From Streptomyces halobius (lineage in GTDB: Bacteria; Actinomycetota; Actinomycetes; Streptomycetales; Streptomycetaceae): DNA of 64,000 nucleotides. Numbering within the stretch: the first letter of the stretch is position 1; each line of letters opens with the position of its first letter. Position numbers and translations under genes: made by a program. Positions 56,298 through 64,000 of the stretch are shown here, piece after piece. The notes beneath the pieces were generated by a model, which saw only the letters and a list, made by a program, of their open reading frames with translations, was not told the origin of the DNA and did not search any database. Location of the stretch: the NCBI RefSeq assembly GCF_023277745.1, contig NZ_CP086322.1:7130001-7194000 (forward strand). The letters run 5' to 3'.

Positions 56298-57974
56298 TCA
56301 CCCCACCGGCCGGTCGGCCCGCTCCACCCGCTGCGTGCCCGACCGCGTGCGGTACGAGCGCAGCAGCTCGCTGGTGGCGTTCGGGTCGGTCCTGTCGGAG
56401 ATCCCGAAAAAGTCCATCTGTGTGCGCTCGGCGGTGACGTCGAGGACGCCGTAGCCGTGCGAGTCCATGTCCAGCCACTTCACATGGCGGTTGGCGGCCC
56501 GGATGGCGGCGACGCCGGCCAGCGAGACGGTGTGCGGGGCGACATGCAGGAAGTCGTCGACGTTGTCGGAGGTGACGGAGGTGACCACGAACTCCGTCGC
56601 CACCGGCGCGGTGACCGGGTAGGTCGCGGCCTTCAGCGGTACGTCGTTGGCCCAGGCCATATGGATGTCGCCGGTCAGGAAGACGGTGTTGTCGATGCCG
56701 CGGTCGCTGAGGTGGCCGAGCAGCTCACGGCGGTCGTCGGTGTAGCCGTCCCATTGGTCGGTGTTGACGGCCAGGCCCTCCTTGGGGACTCCCAGCAGCT
56801 CGGCGAGCGGGGCGAGCAGATATGCGGGTATGGAGCCGAACGCGACCTGCGAGACCATCACCGAGGTGCCGACCAGTCGCCAGGCGGCGTCCGAGCGTTC
56901 CAGTCCGGCTTTGAGCCAGTCCAGCTGGGCCCGGCCGGTGAGCGTCCGCCCCGGGTCGTCGACCGCGCCGCTGCCCGGCTCGGCCTGCGCGTCGCGGAAC
57001 GACCGCAGGTCCAGCAGATGCAGATCGGCGAGGGTACCGAAGCGCAGCCTGCGGTAGGTCGTACCGGCGGTGGAGGGGCGGACCGGCATCCACTCGAAGT
57101 ACGCCTGTTTGGCCGCGGCCATCCGCTTCGCCCAGGATCCCTCGGTGTCCGGGCTGTGGTTCACCGCACCGCCCGACCAGGCGTTGTCGGCGAACTCGTG
57201 GTCGTCCCATATGGCGATGACCGGGTGCGCGGCGTGCATGGCCAGTGCGTCGGGGTCGGTTTTGTGGACGCCGTGCCGGGTGCGGTAGTCGGCGAGCGTG
57301 AGCAGCTCGTGGGCGGGGGAGTGCGGGCGTACGGCGGACGCGAAGTCCGGGAATTCGCCCGACTTGTACTCGTAGAGGTAGTCGCCGAGATGCAGCACCG
57401 CGTCCAGGTCGGTACGGGCCGCGAGGTGGCGGTAGGCGGAGAAGTAGCCGGATTCCCAGTTGGCGCAGGAGACCACGCCGAAGCGGACGTTGCCGGCTGA
57501 GGTGGTGGGGGTACCTCCCATGCCCTGAGGGCTATGGGGGATGGCGGGGGCGGTGCGGGTGCGGCCGACGGGGGAGTGTTCGCCGTCCACGGTGAAGCGG
57601 TAGTAGTAGCGGGTGGCCGGGCGCAGACCGCGGACGTCCGCCTTGACGGTGTGGTCGGCGGCGGCCGAGGCGGTCACGCTGCCGTGGGCGACGACGGAGG
57701 CGAAGTCCTGGTCCGTCGCGACCTGCCAGCCGACCTCGGTGTCCGGGCCGCGACCGGAGCCGGGGGTGGCCTCGGCGGTCGGCGTGACACGGGTCCACAG
57801 CAGGACGCCGTCGGGAAGCGGATCACCGGAGGCGATGCCGTGCCGGAAGAACCGGCCGCGCTCCCCGGCCTGTTGGGCGTGCGCCGTGGCGGCGCCGGCG
57901 AAGGGCAGCAGTGCGGCGGTGGCGGCTACGGCCGTGACGGCGGTACGACGGGAGATCTGGTCATGGTCGGTCAC
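56298..57974 (-). CDS. phoD: PhoD-type alkaline phosphatase / phosphodiesterase, Tat-exported
   Basis: The protein has 558 residues. The N-terminus [20 protein letters not shown] is a twin-arginine signal peptide, so the enzyme is exported folded. Catalytic-site motifs are [46 protein letters not shown] and [14 protein letters not shown]. These coordinate Fe3+ and Ca2+ in PhoD. An in-frame repeat (57507-57541) encodes [13 protein letters not shown] between the N-terminal Ig-like domain and the phosphatase domain. The GTG at 57974 is chosen because TAGGGT is 8 bases upstream and the Tat signal begins at once. PhoP boxes could not be confirmed by eye. Confidence 0.92.
   Translation of the reverse strand: MTDHDQISRRTAVTAVAATAALLPFAGAATAHAQQAGERGRFFRHGIASGDPLPDGVLLWTRVTPTAEATPGSGRGPDTEVGWQVATDQDFASVVAHGSVTASAAADHTVKADVRGLRPATRYYYRFTVDGEHSPVGRTRTAPAIPHSPQGMGGTPTTSAGNVRFGVVSCANWESGYFSAYRHLAARTDLDAVLHLGDYLYEYKSGEFPDFASAVRPHSPAHELLTLADYRTRHGVHKTDPDALAMHAAHPVIAIWDDHEFADNAWSGGAVNHSPDTEGSWAKRMAAAKQAYFEWMPVRPSTAGTTYRRLRFGTLADLHLLDLRSFRDAQAEPGSGAVDDPGRTLTGRAQLDWLKAGLERSDAAWRLVGTSVMVSQVAFGSIPAYLLAPLAELLGVPKEGLAVNTDQWDGYTDDRRELLGHLSDRGIDNTVFLTGDIHMAWANDVPLKAATYPVTAPVATEFVVTSVTSDNVDDFLHVAPHTVSLAGVAAIRAANRHVKWLDMDSHGYGVLDVTAERTQMDFFGISDRTDPNATSELLRSYRTRSGTQRVERADRPVG
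57507..57541. repeat. short palindromic repeat inside phoD
   Basis: GGGGTACC-TCCCATGCCCT and ATGGGGGA flank a variable core. The inverse complement at 59418-59452, inside another gene, matches at about 27 of 34 positions. It is in frame in phoD and encodes a linker. Confidence 0.7.
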
Positions 57975-58011
57975 GGGCGATAACCCTACTGGCCGGTAGG
58001 GAGGAGTGGGA

Positions 58012-58044
58012 GGGCGAATTCCCGGGAATTCCGGGAATTCGCCC
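58012..58044. terminator. 14-bp perfect hairpin between the DsbA-like gene and phoD
   Basis: GGGCGAATTCCCGG (58012-58025) and CCGGGAATTCGCCC (58031-58044) are perfect complements around GAATT. It lies 55 bases past the stop of the minus-strand DsbA-like gene and upstream of phoD, so it most likely terminates that transcript. CCCTAC-TGGCCG-GTAGGG (57984-58001) beside it is a second symmetric site close to the phoD start. Confidence 0.6.
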
Positions 58045-58098
58045 ACCTGTTGCCTGTGCGGCACTCAAGTCCCGTGGCGTGAGGGCCTCATAGGCCGC

Positions 58099-59040
58099 TC
58101 AGTTCTCGCGCGTCGGGTCCTTCTCGCCCTCGCGGATGCCCTTTCCCTCACCCTTGTCCTTGTCTCCACCCTTGCCATCGTTCTTGCCCGCTTCCGCACC
58201 CTTCGCCGGACCGAACTCCTTGTCGATCATCTTCTTGAAGTTGGCGTTCGCGAGGGCGCTGTACTGCGCCTGCGTCATCTGCTGCTGCGGGATCTGGTCC
58301 ATCACCAGCTTCTTGTCGCCGTGCATGAAGGTCGGCGTGCCCCGCACCCCCTTGCGTCCGAACAGGTCCGCCATCCTCATCGCCCAGGGGTCGTACGTGC
58401 CTTTCTCGACCGCCGTCGCGAACGCATTGTTGTTCTTCAGCTCGGGCACCTCGGCGGCGACCTTGAGCAGCTCGGAGTCCTTGCCGTAGACGTCCTCGCG
58501 CTCATCGGGGTGGAACTTGGCCGAGTACAGGGCCGACTTGTATTTCAGGAACGCGTCCGGGCTGACGTTCAGTGCCGCGCCGAGCGCGCTGAGCGCGTTC
58601 TTGGAGCCCTCGCCTCCCGCATTGCCGTCGATGAACGCGTACATGGTGAAGCGAACCTTGTAACGGCCGTCCTTGATGTCCTTGTTCAGGGTCTCGCCGC
58701 TGCTCTGCTCGAAGGCGGCGCACGCCGGGCAGCGGACGTCCTCGAAGACCTCCAGGGTCTCCTTGGCGTTCTTGTCGCCTATCAGGATCTCGGTGCCGTC
58801 CTTGCCCTGGGTGTGCGCCGGTTTGATCACCTTGGCCTCCTTGGCGGCCTCCCACGCCGTGGGCTCGTTCGCCTTCAGCACGGCGAAGCCGATGCCGCCC
58901 GCGACGGCCAGGACGCCGACGACGGATATCGCCACGACGAGTTGGCGGCGGATCCGGTCCTTCTTCTTCTGCCGTTCGCGCTCGGCGCGGATCCGTTCGC
59001 GGGCGGCGGACTTGTTGCTCTGGCTGTTGCGAGTGCTCAT
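58099..59040 (-). CDS. membrane-anchored DsbA-family thioredoxin protein, copy 2
   Basis: The protein has 313 residues. A basic, charged N-terminus (MSTRNSQSNKSAARERIRAERERQKKKDRIRR) precedes one TM helix (LVVAISVVGVLAVAGGIGFAV), then a DsbA/thioredoxin_4 domain outside the membrane. The redox motif is C104-P-A-C107 in FEDVRCPACAAFE, and the cis-proline loop is RGTPTFM. The C-terminus is a Lys/Gly/Glu-rich tail. It probably makes or shuffles disulfides in exported proteins. It is paralogous along its length to the gene at 60025-60861. It follows its membrane-protein neighbour by 68 bases. Confidence 0.88.
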   Translation of the reverse strand: MSTRNSQSNKSAARERIRAERERQKKKDRIRRQLVVAISVVGVLAVAGGIGFAVLKANEPTAWEAAKEAKVIKPAHTQGKDGTEILIGDKNAKETLEVFEDVRCPACAAFEQSSGETLNKDIKDGRYKVRFTMYAFIDGNAGGEGSKNALSALGAALNVSPDAFLKYKSALYSAKFHPDEREDVYGKDSELLKVAAEVPELKNNNAFATAVEKGTYDPWAMRMADLFGRKGVRGTPTFMHGDKKLVMDQIPQQQMTQAQYSALANANFKKMIDKEFGPAKGAEAGKNDGKGGDKDKGEGKGIREGEKDPTREN

Positions 59041-59108
59041 GGTGTGTCCCGATTCCTCGGTGCTGTGGGGGCTGATGGTGTGTACGGGCTGCTCGGTGGC
59101 TGCTTCCC

Positions 59109-59843
59109 TTACGGGTGCGCGGGCGGGCCGCGCCGCAGCACCCAGTGCGCCAGGAGGGGGAGCGGGCGAGCCGGTGGCACGGGGTGCGGCGGCCGGATCC
59201 CGCGGCGGAGCCAGGGCGGCGCGGCCGCGGCCACCGCGACCGCCAGCAGCAGCGGCCGGAACGCGCGGGCCGCCGCGGCGCGCAGCAGCGCGTCCAGTGC
59301 GGCGTCCCCCCGGTGCAGCCAGGCGGCGGCGAGCAGGCCGACGGCCAGATGGGCGGCGAGCAGCAGCCAGGGAGCGGTCGCGGGCATCACGGGCGGAACC
59401 GGGCCGCCGGGGTGCGCTTCCCCCATGGTCTGAAGGGCATGGGCGGTACCCCGGGCCAGCGGGGTGCCCAACTCTCCGCCGCGGCACAGCAGATCGACGC
59501 CCAGGGAGCGCAGCGGGCCGGTGACCGGGCCGCCGGCCGCTCCGTAACAGGTGTGCTGCCAGGCGGTGAAGACGGTGTCGGCGGCCAGTTCCAGAGGGAG
59601 CAGCAGTGCGGCGATCCGCCAGTAGCCGCGCTCGCGGCCCGCCAGCGTGTACGCCGCGGTGAAGACGGTGGCGCAGACCGCGGCGACCGTCACCGGCGGC
59701 AACGGGGTGCCGGAGAGCAGCACATGGGAGGCGCCGGACAGGGTGGCGCACAGCGCGGTGAACAACGCGGCCCGCGCCGCCCTGAGTTGAACTGCCGACG
59801 AGGCCCCTGGCCGGGCCCCGGGCCGCACTCCCGTCCCCTGCAT
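59109..59843 (-). CDS. conserved Cys-containing membrane protein, copy 2
   Basis: The protein has 244 residues with about five TM helices. It shares GRERGYWRIAALLLPLELAA and QHTCYG, plus LRSLGVDLLC, with the paralog at 60964-61623. C99 (HTCYG) and C120 (GVDLLC), plus C32 in TM1, are conserved in both copies. Between residues 122 and 150 a palindromic repeat encodes GTAHALQTMGE, absent from the paralog. The C-terminus ends in a conserved VLRRGPP. I do not recognise a named family. Because each copy lies directly upstream of a DsbA-like gene, a role as electron-transfer partner, like DsbB or VKOR, is an attractive guess. Confidence 0.75.
   Translation of the reverse strand: MQGTGVRPGARPGASSAVQLRAARAALFTALCATLSGASHVLLSGTPLPPVTVAAVCATVFTAAYTLAGRERGYWRIAALLLPLELAADTVFTAWQHTCYGAAGGPVTGPLRSLGVDLLCRGGELGTPLARGTAHALQTMGEAHPGGPVPPVMPATAPWLLLAAHLAVGLLAAAWLHRGDAALDALLRAAAARAFRPLLLAVAVAAAAPPWLRRGIRPPHPVPPARPLPLLAHWVLRRGPPAHP
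59418..59452. repeat. short palindromic repeat inside the copy-2 membrane protein gene
   Basis: The inverse complement of the phoD repeat at 57507-57541: TTCCCCCATGG, a variable core, then AGGGCATGGGCGGTACCCC. It is in frame and explains most of the length difference from the paralog. Confidence 0.65.
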
Positions 59844-60024
59844 GCCGGGAGTCTGCCATGGGCACGGCGCCCGTCCGGGTCAAGATTTGGCATCGGGACG
59901 GACATCGGCCGGCGCACGGGGACGCGCGCCGGCCGATGTCATGATCTCGCCGGGGTCAGAGCCGCACGGTCTTATCGCACGGGGCCACTGCGTGGCCCTG
60001 CCTCACCGGCTCGCTTGATCAGGC

Positions 60025-60861
60025 TTACTTCAGGGCCTTGTCGACCATGGAGGTGAAGGTCGCCGGGTCGGACGGGGCCGCCTTGCCCTGCGGGGTGTCC
60101 GTGCCCAGCACCGTGCCGTTGAGCTTGACGGTCGGGGTGCTTTTGACGTCCTTGACCTTGTTGAACGCGTCGGACACCGCCAGCGCCCACCGGTCGTAGG
60201 TGCCGGCCTTGACGGCCTTCTGGAACTCGGCGTTGCCCTTGAGCGCCGGGACGGTGTCCGCGATCTTGATCAGGTAGCCGTCTTCGGCGAACTTGTCCGG
60301 GCCGGTCTCGTCCGGATGGAACTCCTTCGAGAACAGCGCCTCCTTGTACTTCAGGAAGGCGTCCGGGCCGACGTTGAGGGCGGCGCCCATCGCGCTCACC
60401 GCGTTCTTGGAGCCGGTGCCCCGGAGGTTGCCGTCGAGGAAGGTGCCCAGGTGGAAGGACGCCTTGTACTTGCCGTCCTTGATGTCCTTCTGGACCGTCT
60501 CGCCGACCTTCTGCTCGAAGTTGGCGCAGCCGGGGCAGCGCGGGTCCTCGAAGAGGTCCAGGGTGTTCTTGGCGTCCGGCTTGCCGATGACGATGGTGGT
60601 GCCGTCGGCGCCGCTGGTGTTGGCCGGCTTGATGAGTTTCGCCTTCGCGGCCTTCGCCCAGGTGTCGCCGCCGCTGCCGCTGCCGCCGCCCGAGTTGGCG
60701 ACCGCGAGGCCGATGCCGCCGGCGACCGCCAGCACGCCGACGACCGAGCCGCCGACGAGCAGCTGCCGACGGATCTTCTCCTTCTTCGCCTGCCGCGCAC
60801 GCTCGGCGCGCAGCCGCTCGCGGGCTGCCTGCTTGTTGGCCTGGCTGTTGCGATTGCTCAT
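60025..60861 (-). CDS. membrane-anchored DsbA-family thioredoxin protein, copy 1
   Basis: The protein has 278 residues. The basic N-terminus MSNRNSQANKQAARERLRAE and the TM helix LLVGGSVVGVLAVAGGIGLAV closely match copy 2. The redox motif is C109-P-G-C112 in FEDPRCPGCANFE and the cis-proline loop is KSTPTVKLNG. KDIKDGKY, GSKNAVSAMGAALNVGPDAFLKYKEALFS and the rest align with copy 2. It lacks the charged C-terminal tail. Lies 102 bases after its own membrane-protein neighbour. Probably an extracytoplasmic thiol oxidoreductase; CPGC and CPAC should differ in redox potential. Confidence 0.88.
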   Translation of the reverse strand: MSNRNSQANKQAARERLRAERARQAKKEKIRRQLLVGGSVVGVLAVAGGIGLAVANSGGGSGSGGDTWAKAAKAKLIKPANTSGADGTTIVIGKPDAKNTLDLFEDPRCPGCANFEQKVGETVQKDIKDGKYKASFHLGTFLDGNLRGTGSKNAVSAMGAALNVGPDAFLKYKEALFSKEFHPDETGPDKFAEDGYLIKIADTVPALKGNAEFQKAVKAGTYDRWALAVSDAFNKVKDVKSTPTVKLNGTVLGTDTPQGKAAPSDPATFTSMVDKALK

Positions 60862-60963
60862 GACTGTTTCTGCTCCGTGGGAATCCGTGGGAAGGGTACG
60901 TGCTGTCGGAGGCGTACGCGCGCGCTATAGGGCGGGGTACGCGTGCTGCGGGGCCGTAGGGCC

Positions 60964-61623
60964 TCAGGCAGCGAGCACGCAGGGCGGTCCACGGCGCACG
61001 ACACAGTGCACCAGCAGCGGGACGGCACGGGCGGCCGGACCGGGCCGTACGGGGGCGGGCACCGCGCGGCGCGGTGCGTCCGCCGCGCCGACGACCGCGA
61101 AGGCGACCAGCAGCGGGCGGAACGCGAAGCCGGCCACCGCGACCAGCAGCCGGGCCAGCGCGGCCTCGCCGCGGCGCAGCCAGGCCGCGGCCAGCAGCCC
61201 GATCAGCAGATGCGCCGCGAGGAGCAGCAGCCAGGGGGAGGGGGGTGTGGCGGTGTCCCCGGACAGCCGCGCCAGCGGAGCGCCGACCTTGCCGCCGCCA
61301 CACACCAGATCCACGCCCAGGGAGCGCAGCGGGCCGCCCAACGGGCCGCCGGCCGGGCCGTAACAGGTGTGCTGCGCGACGCTGAAGACCGTGTCGGCGG
61401 CCAGTTCCAGGGGGAGCAGCAGTGCGGCGATCCGCCAGTAGCCGCGCTCGCGGCCCGCCAGCGCGTAGGAGATGGCGAAGACGGCGGCCGAGAGCGCGGC
61501 GACGGTGGTCAGCGGCAGCGGCATACGGGACAGCAGCACATGGGACGCCGAGGACAGCGTGACGCACAGCGCTGTGAAGAGCGCCGCGCGTAGTGCCCGC
61601 AGGTGTGCCGCCGAGATGTCCAT
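60964..61623 (-). CDS. conserved Cys-containing membrane protein, copy 1
   Basis: The protein has 219 residues, about five TM helices, starting LRALRAALFTALCVTLSSAS. C20, C87 (QHTCYG) and C108 (GVDLVC) match the cysteines of copy 2. The 75-base DNA stretch for GRERGYWRIAALLLPLELAA is almost identical in both copies (near 59574-59645 and 61388-61460), pointing to recent duplication or gene conversion. No repeat is inserted in this copy. Function unknown; see the neighbouring DsbA-like gene. Confidence 0.75.
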   Translation of the reverse strand: MDISAAHLRALRAALFTALCVTLSSASHVLLSRMPLPLTTVAALSAAVFAISYALAGRERGYWRIAALLLPLELAADTVFSVAQHTCYGPAGGPLGGPLRSLGVDLVCGGGKVGAPLARLSGDTATPPSPWLLLLAAHLLIGLLAAAWLRRGEAALARLLVAVAGFAFRPLLVAFAVVGAADAPRRAVPAPVRPGPAARAVPLLVHCVVRRGPPCVLAA

Positions 61624-61738
61624 CCCCGCGAGTGTGCCATGGACGGGGATAAACGGCGCTTAAGGGGGTGTGAAGCGGTGTGTACCGGACGGTCGTATGG
61701 TGGGCCGCCTCCGGACGAGCCGCCCCGGACGAGCCGCC

Positions 61739-63082
61739 CTACAGCCCGGGTATCCGGCCGTTGCGGAAAAGATCCACGAAGATCTGGTGGTCGGCACGGG
61801 CCCGGGCGCCGTAGGAGTGCGCGAAGTCCACCAGCAGCTCCACGAAGCCGTCCTCGTCGGCCGTGATGGCGGCGTCGATGGCGCGCTCGGTCGAGAACGG
61901 CACCAGGGAGTGGCCGCTCTCGTCGTCCGCGGCGGCGTGCATGGTGGCCGTGGCCCGGCCCAGGTCGGCCACCACCGCCGCGATCTCCTCCAGGTCGTCG
62001 ATGTCCGACCAGTCCAGGTCGACCGCGTACGGCGAGACCTCGGCGACCAGCTGGCCCGCGCCGTCCAGCTCGGTCCAGCCCAGCCACGGATCGGCGTGGT
62101 CCTGCAGGGCGCGCTGCGAGATCACCGTGCGGTGGCCCTCGTGCCGGAAGTACGCGCGGACCTCGGGATCGGTGATGTGCCGCGAGACGGCCGGGGTCTG
62201 TGCCTGCTTCAGATAGATCACCACATCGTTCTCCAGGGCGTCGCTGTTGCCCTCCAGAAGGATGTTGTACGAGGGCAGACCGGCCGACCCGATGCCGATG
62301 CCCCGCCGGCCCACCACGTCCTTGACGCGGTAGGAGTCCGGGCGGTCCAGGCTCGACTCCGGCAGCGTCTCCAGATAGCCGTCGAACGCGGCCAGCACCT
62401 TGTAGCGGGTCGCCGCGTCCAGCTCGACGGAGCCGCCGCCCGCGGAGAAGCGGCGTTCAAAGTCACGGATCTCCGTCATCGACTCCAGGAGCCCGAACCG
62501 GGTCTGCGAGCGGGCGTCGCGCAGCGCGGCCAGCAGTGGGCCGGTGGCGGTGTCGAGGGAGAACGGCGTCACCTCGTCCCCGGCGGAGCCCCGCGACCGG
62601 GAGGCCAGTATGCGGATGCGCTCCCGGTAGGCGGCGGCGTAGGTCAGCACCAGGTCGGTGATCTGCTCGTCGCTGAGTGCCTTGGCGTAGCCGATCAGCG
62701 CGACCGAGGCGGCGAACCGCTTGAGGTCCCAGGTGAAGGGGCCGACATACGCCTCGTCGAAGTCGTTGACGTTGAAGATCAGCCGGCCCGTGGAGTCCAT
62801 GTAGGTGCCGAAATTCTCGGCGTGCAGATCGCCGTGGATCCACACCCGGCTGGTCCGCTCGTCGAGATACGGCCCGGTCTCCTTCCCGTCGTCCAGGTCC
62901 CGGTAGAACAGGCACGCCGTGCCCCGGTAGAAGGCGAAGGCGGAGGCCGCCATCTTCCGGAACTTCACGCGGAAGGCCGCGGGGTCGGCGGCGAGCAGCT
63001 CCCCGAAGGCGGTGCCGAAGACGGCGAGAATCTCCTCGCCGCGCTGCGCGGCGTCCTGCGCCGGGGCGTGCTGGGACGACAT
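61739..63082 (-). CDS. DUF2252 protein
   Basis: The protein has 447 residues. It has kinase-like motifs WIHGDLHAENFGTYMDSTGR and NVNDFDEAYVGPFTWDLKR, resembling the catalytic and metal-binding loops of aminoglycoside-phosphotransferase-fold enzymes, and AATRYKVLAAFDGYLETLPES in the middle. It is soluble and complete, but no substrate is known for DUF2252. The ATG at 63082 has AGGAGG 11 bases upstream. It lies divergent from dnaE. Confidence 0.85.
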   Translation of the reverse strand: MSSQHAPAQDAAQRGEEILAVFGTAFGELLAADPAAFRVKFRKMAASAFAFYRGTACLFYRDLDDGKETGPYLDERTSRVWIHGDLHAENFGTYMDSTGRLIFNVNDFDEAYVGPFTWDLKRFAASVALIGYAKALSDEQITDLVLTYAAAYRERIRILASRSRGSAGDEVTPFSLDTATGPLLAALRDARSQTRFGLLESMTEIRDFERRFSAGGGSVELDAATRYKVLAAFDGYLETLPESSLDRPDSYRVKDVVGRRGIGIGSAGLPSYNILLEGNSDALENDVVIYLKQAQTPAVSRHITDPEVRAYFRHEGHRTVISQRALQDHADPWLGWTELDGAGQLVAEVSPYAVDLDWSDIDDLEEIAAVVADLGRATATMHAAADDESGHSLVPFSTERAIDAAITADEDGFVELLVDFAHSYGARARADHQIFVDLFRNGRIPGL

Positions 63083-63334
63083 CGCTGAGTGCCTCCTGAA
63101 GTGCGGAAACGTGTCGGTGATCAGGGTCGGACGGTCACCCGGACCCGACTGTGACAACGGGCGAGGCCACCCGCGAGTGCCCGGCGTCTGTCAGTGCGGA
63201 GTCGTAGACTTCGTGACCGTCTCACCTATGCGTCGAGACCGTCCACCAACCCGTCGCGCGCCCACCCGTCGCCCAACCACCACCCCTCATAGAGGCGCTT
63301 CGCGCCACACCTGTTCACTCGGAGGTCTCCCGCC

Positions 63335-64000
63335 GTGGCAAAGCCGCCCTTCACCCACCTGCACGTCCACACCCAGTACTCGCTGCTGGACGGTGCGGCG
63401 CGGCTGAAGGACATGTTCAACGCGTGCAACGAGATGGGCATGACGCATATCGCCATGTCCGATCACGGCAACCTCCATGGTGCGTACGACTTCTTCTTCT
63501 CCGCGAAGAAGGCGGGGGTGACGCCGATCATCGGGATCGAGGCGTATGTCGCCCCGGAGTCGCGGCGCAACAAGCGCAAGATCCAGTGGGGTCAGCCGCA
63601 TCAGAAGCGCGACGATGTGTCCGGTTCGGGTGGTTACACGCATAAAACGATCTGGGCGGCGAACCAGACCGGTCTGCACAACCTCTTCCGGTTGTCCTCG
63701 GACGCGTACGCCGAGGGCTGGCTGCAGAAGTGGCCCCGGATGGACAAGGAGACCCTCGCCCAGTGGTCCGAGGGTCTGATCGCGTCCACCGGCTGTCCTT
63801 CGGGGGAGCTCCAGACCCGGTTGCGCCTCGGCCAGTTCGACGAGGCCCTGAAGTCGGCCTCCGAGTACCAGGACATCTTCGGCAAGGACCGCTACTTCCT
63901 GGAGCTGATGGACCACGGCATCGAGATCGAGCGCCGGGTCCGCGACGGCCTGCTGGAGATCGGCAAGAAGCTCGGCATCCCGCCGCTGGTGACCAACGAC
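63335..64000 (+). CDS. dnaE: DNA polymerase III alpha subunit (N-terminal part)
   Basis: The first 222 residues are present, and the window edge cuts the gene. The PHP domain begins [25 protein letters not shown], with [43 protein letters not shown] and [14 protein letters not shown] following. These match replicative DnaE1 rather than the error-prone DnaE2. It polymerises the chromosome; the PHP domain may hold proofreading or pyrophosphatase activity. The GTG at 63335 follows GGAGG. Confidence 0.96.
   Translation, partial: MAKPPFTHLHVHTQYSLLDGAARLKDMFNACNEMGMTHIAMSDHGNLHGAYDFFFSAKKAGVTPIIGIEAYVAPESRRNKRKIQWGQPHQKRDDVSGSGGYTHKTIWAANQTGLHNLFRLSSDAYAEGWLQKWPRMDKETLAQWSEGLIASTGCPSGELQTRLRLGQFDEALKSASEYQDIFGKDRYFLELMDHGIEIERRVRDGLLEIGKKLGIPPLVTND

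Overview
The window is a stretch of a high-GC actinobacterial chromosome and almost certainly comes from Streptomyces. The codon use is strongly G/C-ending, GTG starts are common, and several likely leaderless starts sit 6-8 bases after a -10 box. The gene order (PASTA kinase, thiGSO, thiE, metF, the complete division and cell-wall cluster without mraZ, sepF, ylmG/sepG, divIVA, ileS, lspA, rluD-like, phoD, dnaE) matches what I remember of the S. coelicolor SCO2064-SCO2111 region. That match is from memory and was not aligned.

Layout. 1-7.5 kb: the tail of a sulfite-oxidase-type molybdoenzyme, endonuclease IV, a four-PASTA Ser/Thr kinase, and a thiO-thiS-thiG operon behind a TPP riboswitch whose 3' end abuts the thiO ribosome binding site. 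6.3-10.9 kb (plus strand): an FAD reductase, an Rv2175c-like DNA-binding protein, thiE, metF behind nested inverted repeats, and a membrane protein with a Tyr/Gln/Gly-rich tail. 11-17.3 kb (minus strand): a CrtI-like oxidoreductase, a DUF4126 membrane protein, and an ABC-ATPase / YhgE-Pip membrane protein / TetR operon with a near-perfect palindromic operator on its promoter. 17.3-20.7 kb is the most irregular part. It holds a keto-rich low-complexity stretch, a frameshifted HEPN-like gene, a G-quadruplex-forming tract, a methyltransferase behind stacked palindromes, a DUF3040 protein and an empty convergent region. 20.7-26.6 kb (minus strand): a MoxR ATPase / DUF58 / transglutaminase operon and a beta-carbonic anhydrase.

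26.7-45.2 kb is the dcw cluster, tightly packed on the plus strand: rsmH, ftsL, ftsI, murE, murF, mraY, murD, ftsW, murG, ftsQ, ftsZ, pgeF, yggS-like, sepF, sepG, divIVA, closed by a strong terminator. It makes lipid II, polymerises and crosslinks septal peptidoglycan, and supplies the Z-ring (FtsZ, SepF, SepG) and the polar-growth scaffold (DivIVA). ftsZ has its own promoter region. 45.7-49.1 kb: an IleS2-type isoleucyl-tRNA synthetase under a translational T-box. 49.5-57 kb: a Lys/Ala-tailed DksA-like zinc-finger protein, lspA, a RluD-type pseudouridine synthase, a Na+/H+ antiporter, an MscS channel and a dienelactone-hydrolase-like protein. 56.3-64 kb: a Tat-exported PhoD phosphatase, a tandemly duplicated cassette of a Cys-containing membrane protein plus a membrane-anchored DsbA-like protein, a DUF2252 protein, and the start of dnaE.

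The most interesting observations are the duplicated membrane-protein/DsbA cassette, the self-contained TetR-operator/ABC/YhgE module, the frameshifted HEPN gene, the short GC-rich palindromic repeats that have entered several genes in frame, and the G-quadruplex tracts. No CRISPR array, insertion sequence, prophage, rRNA or tRNA gene was seen.
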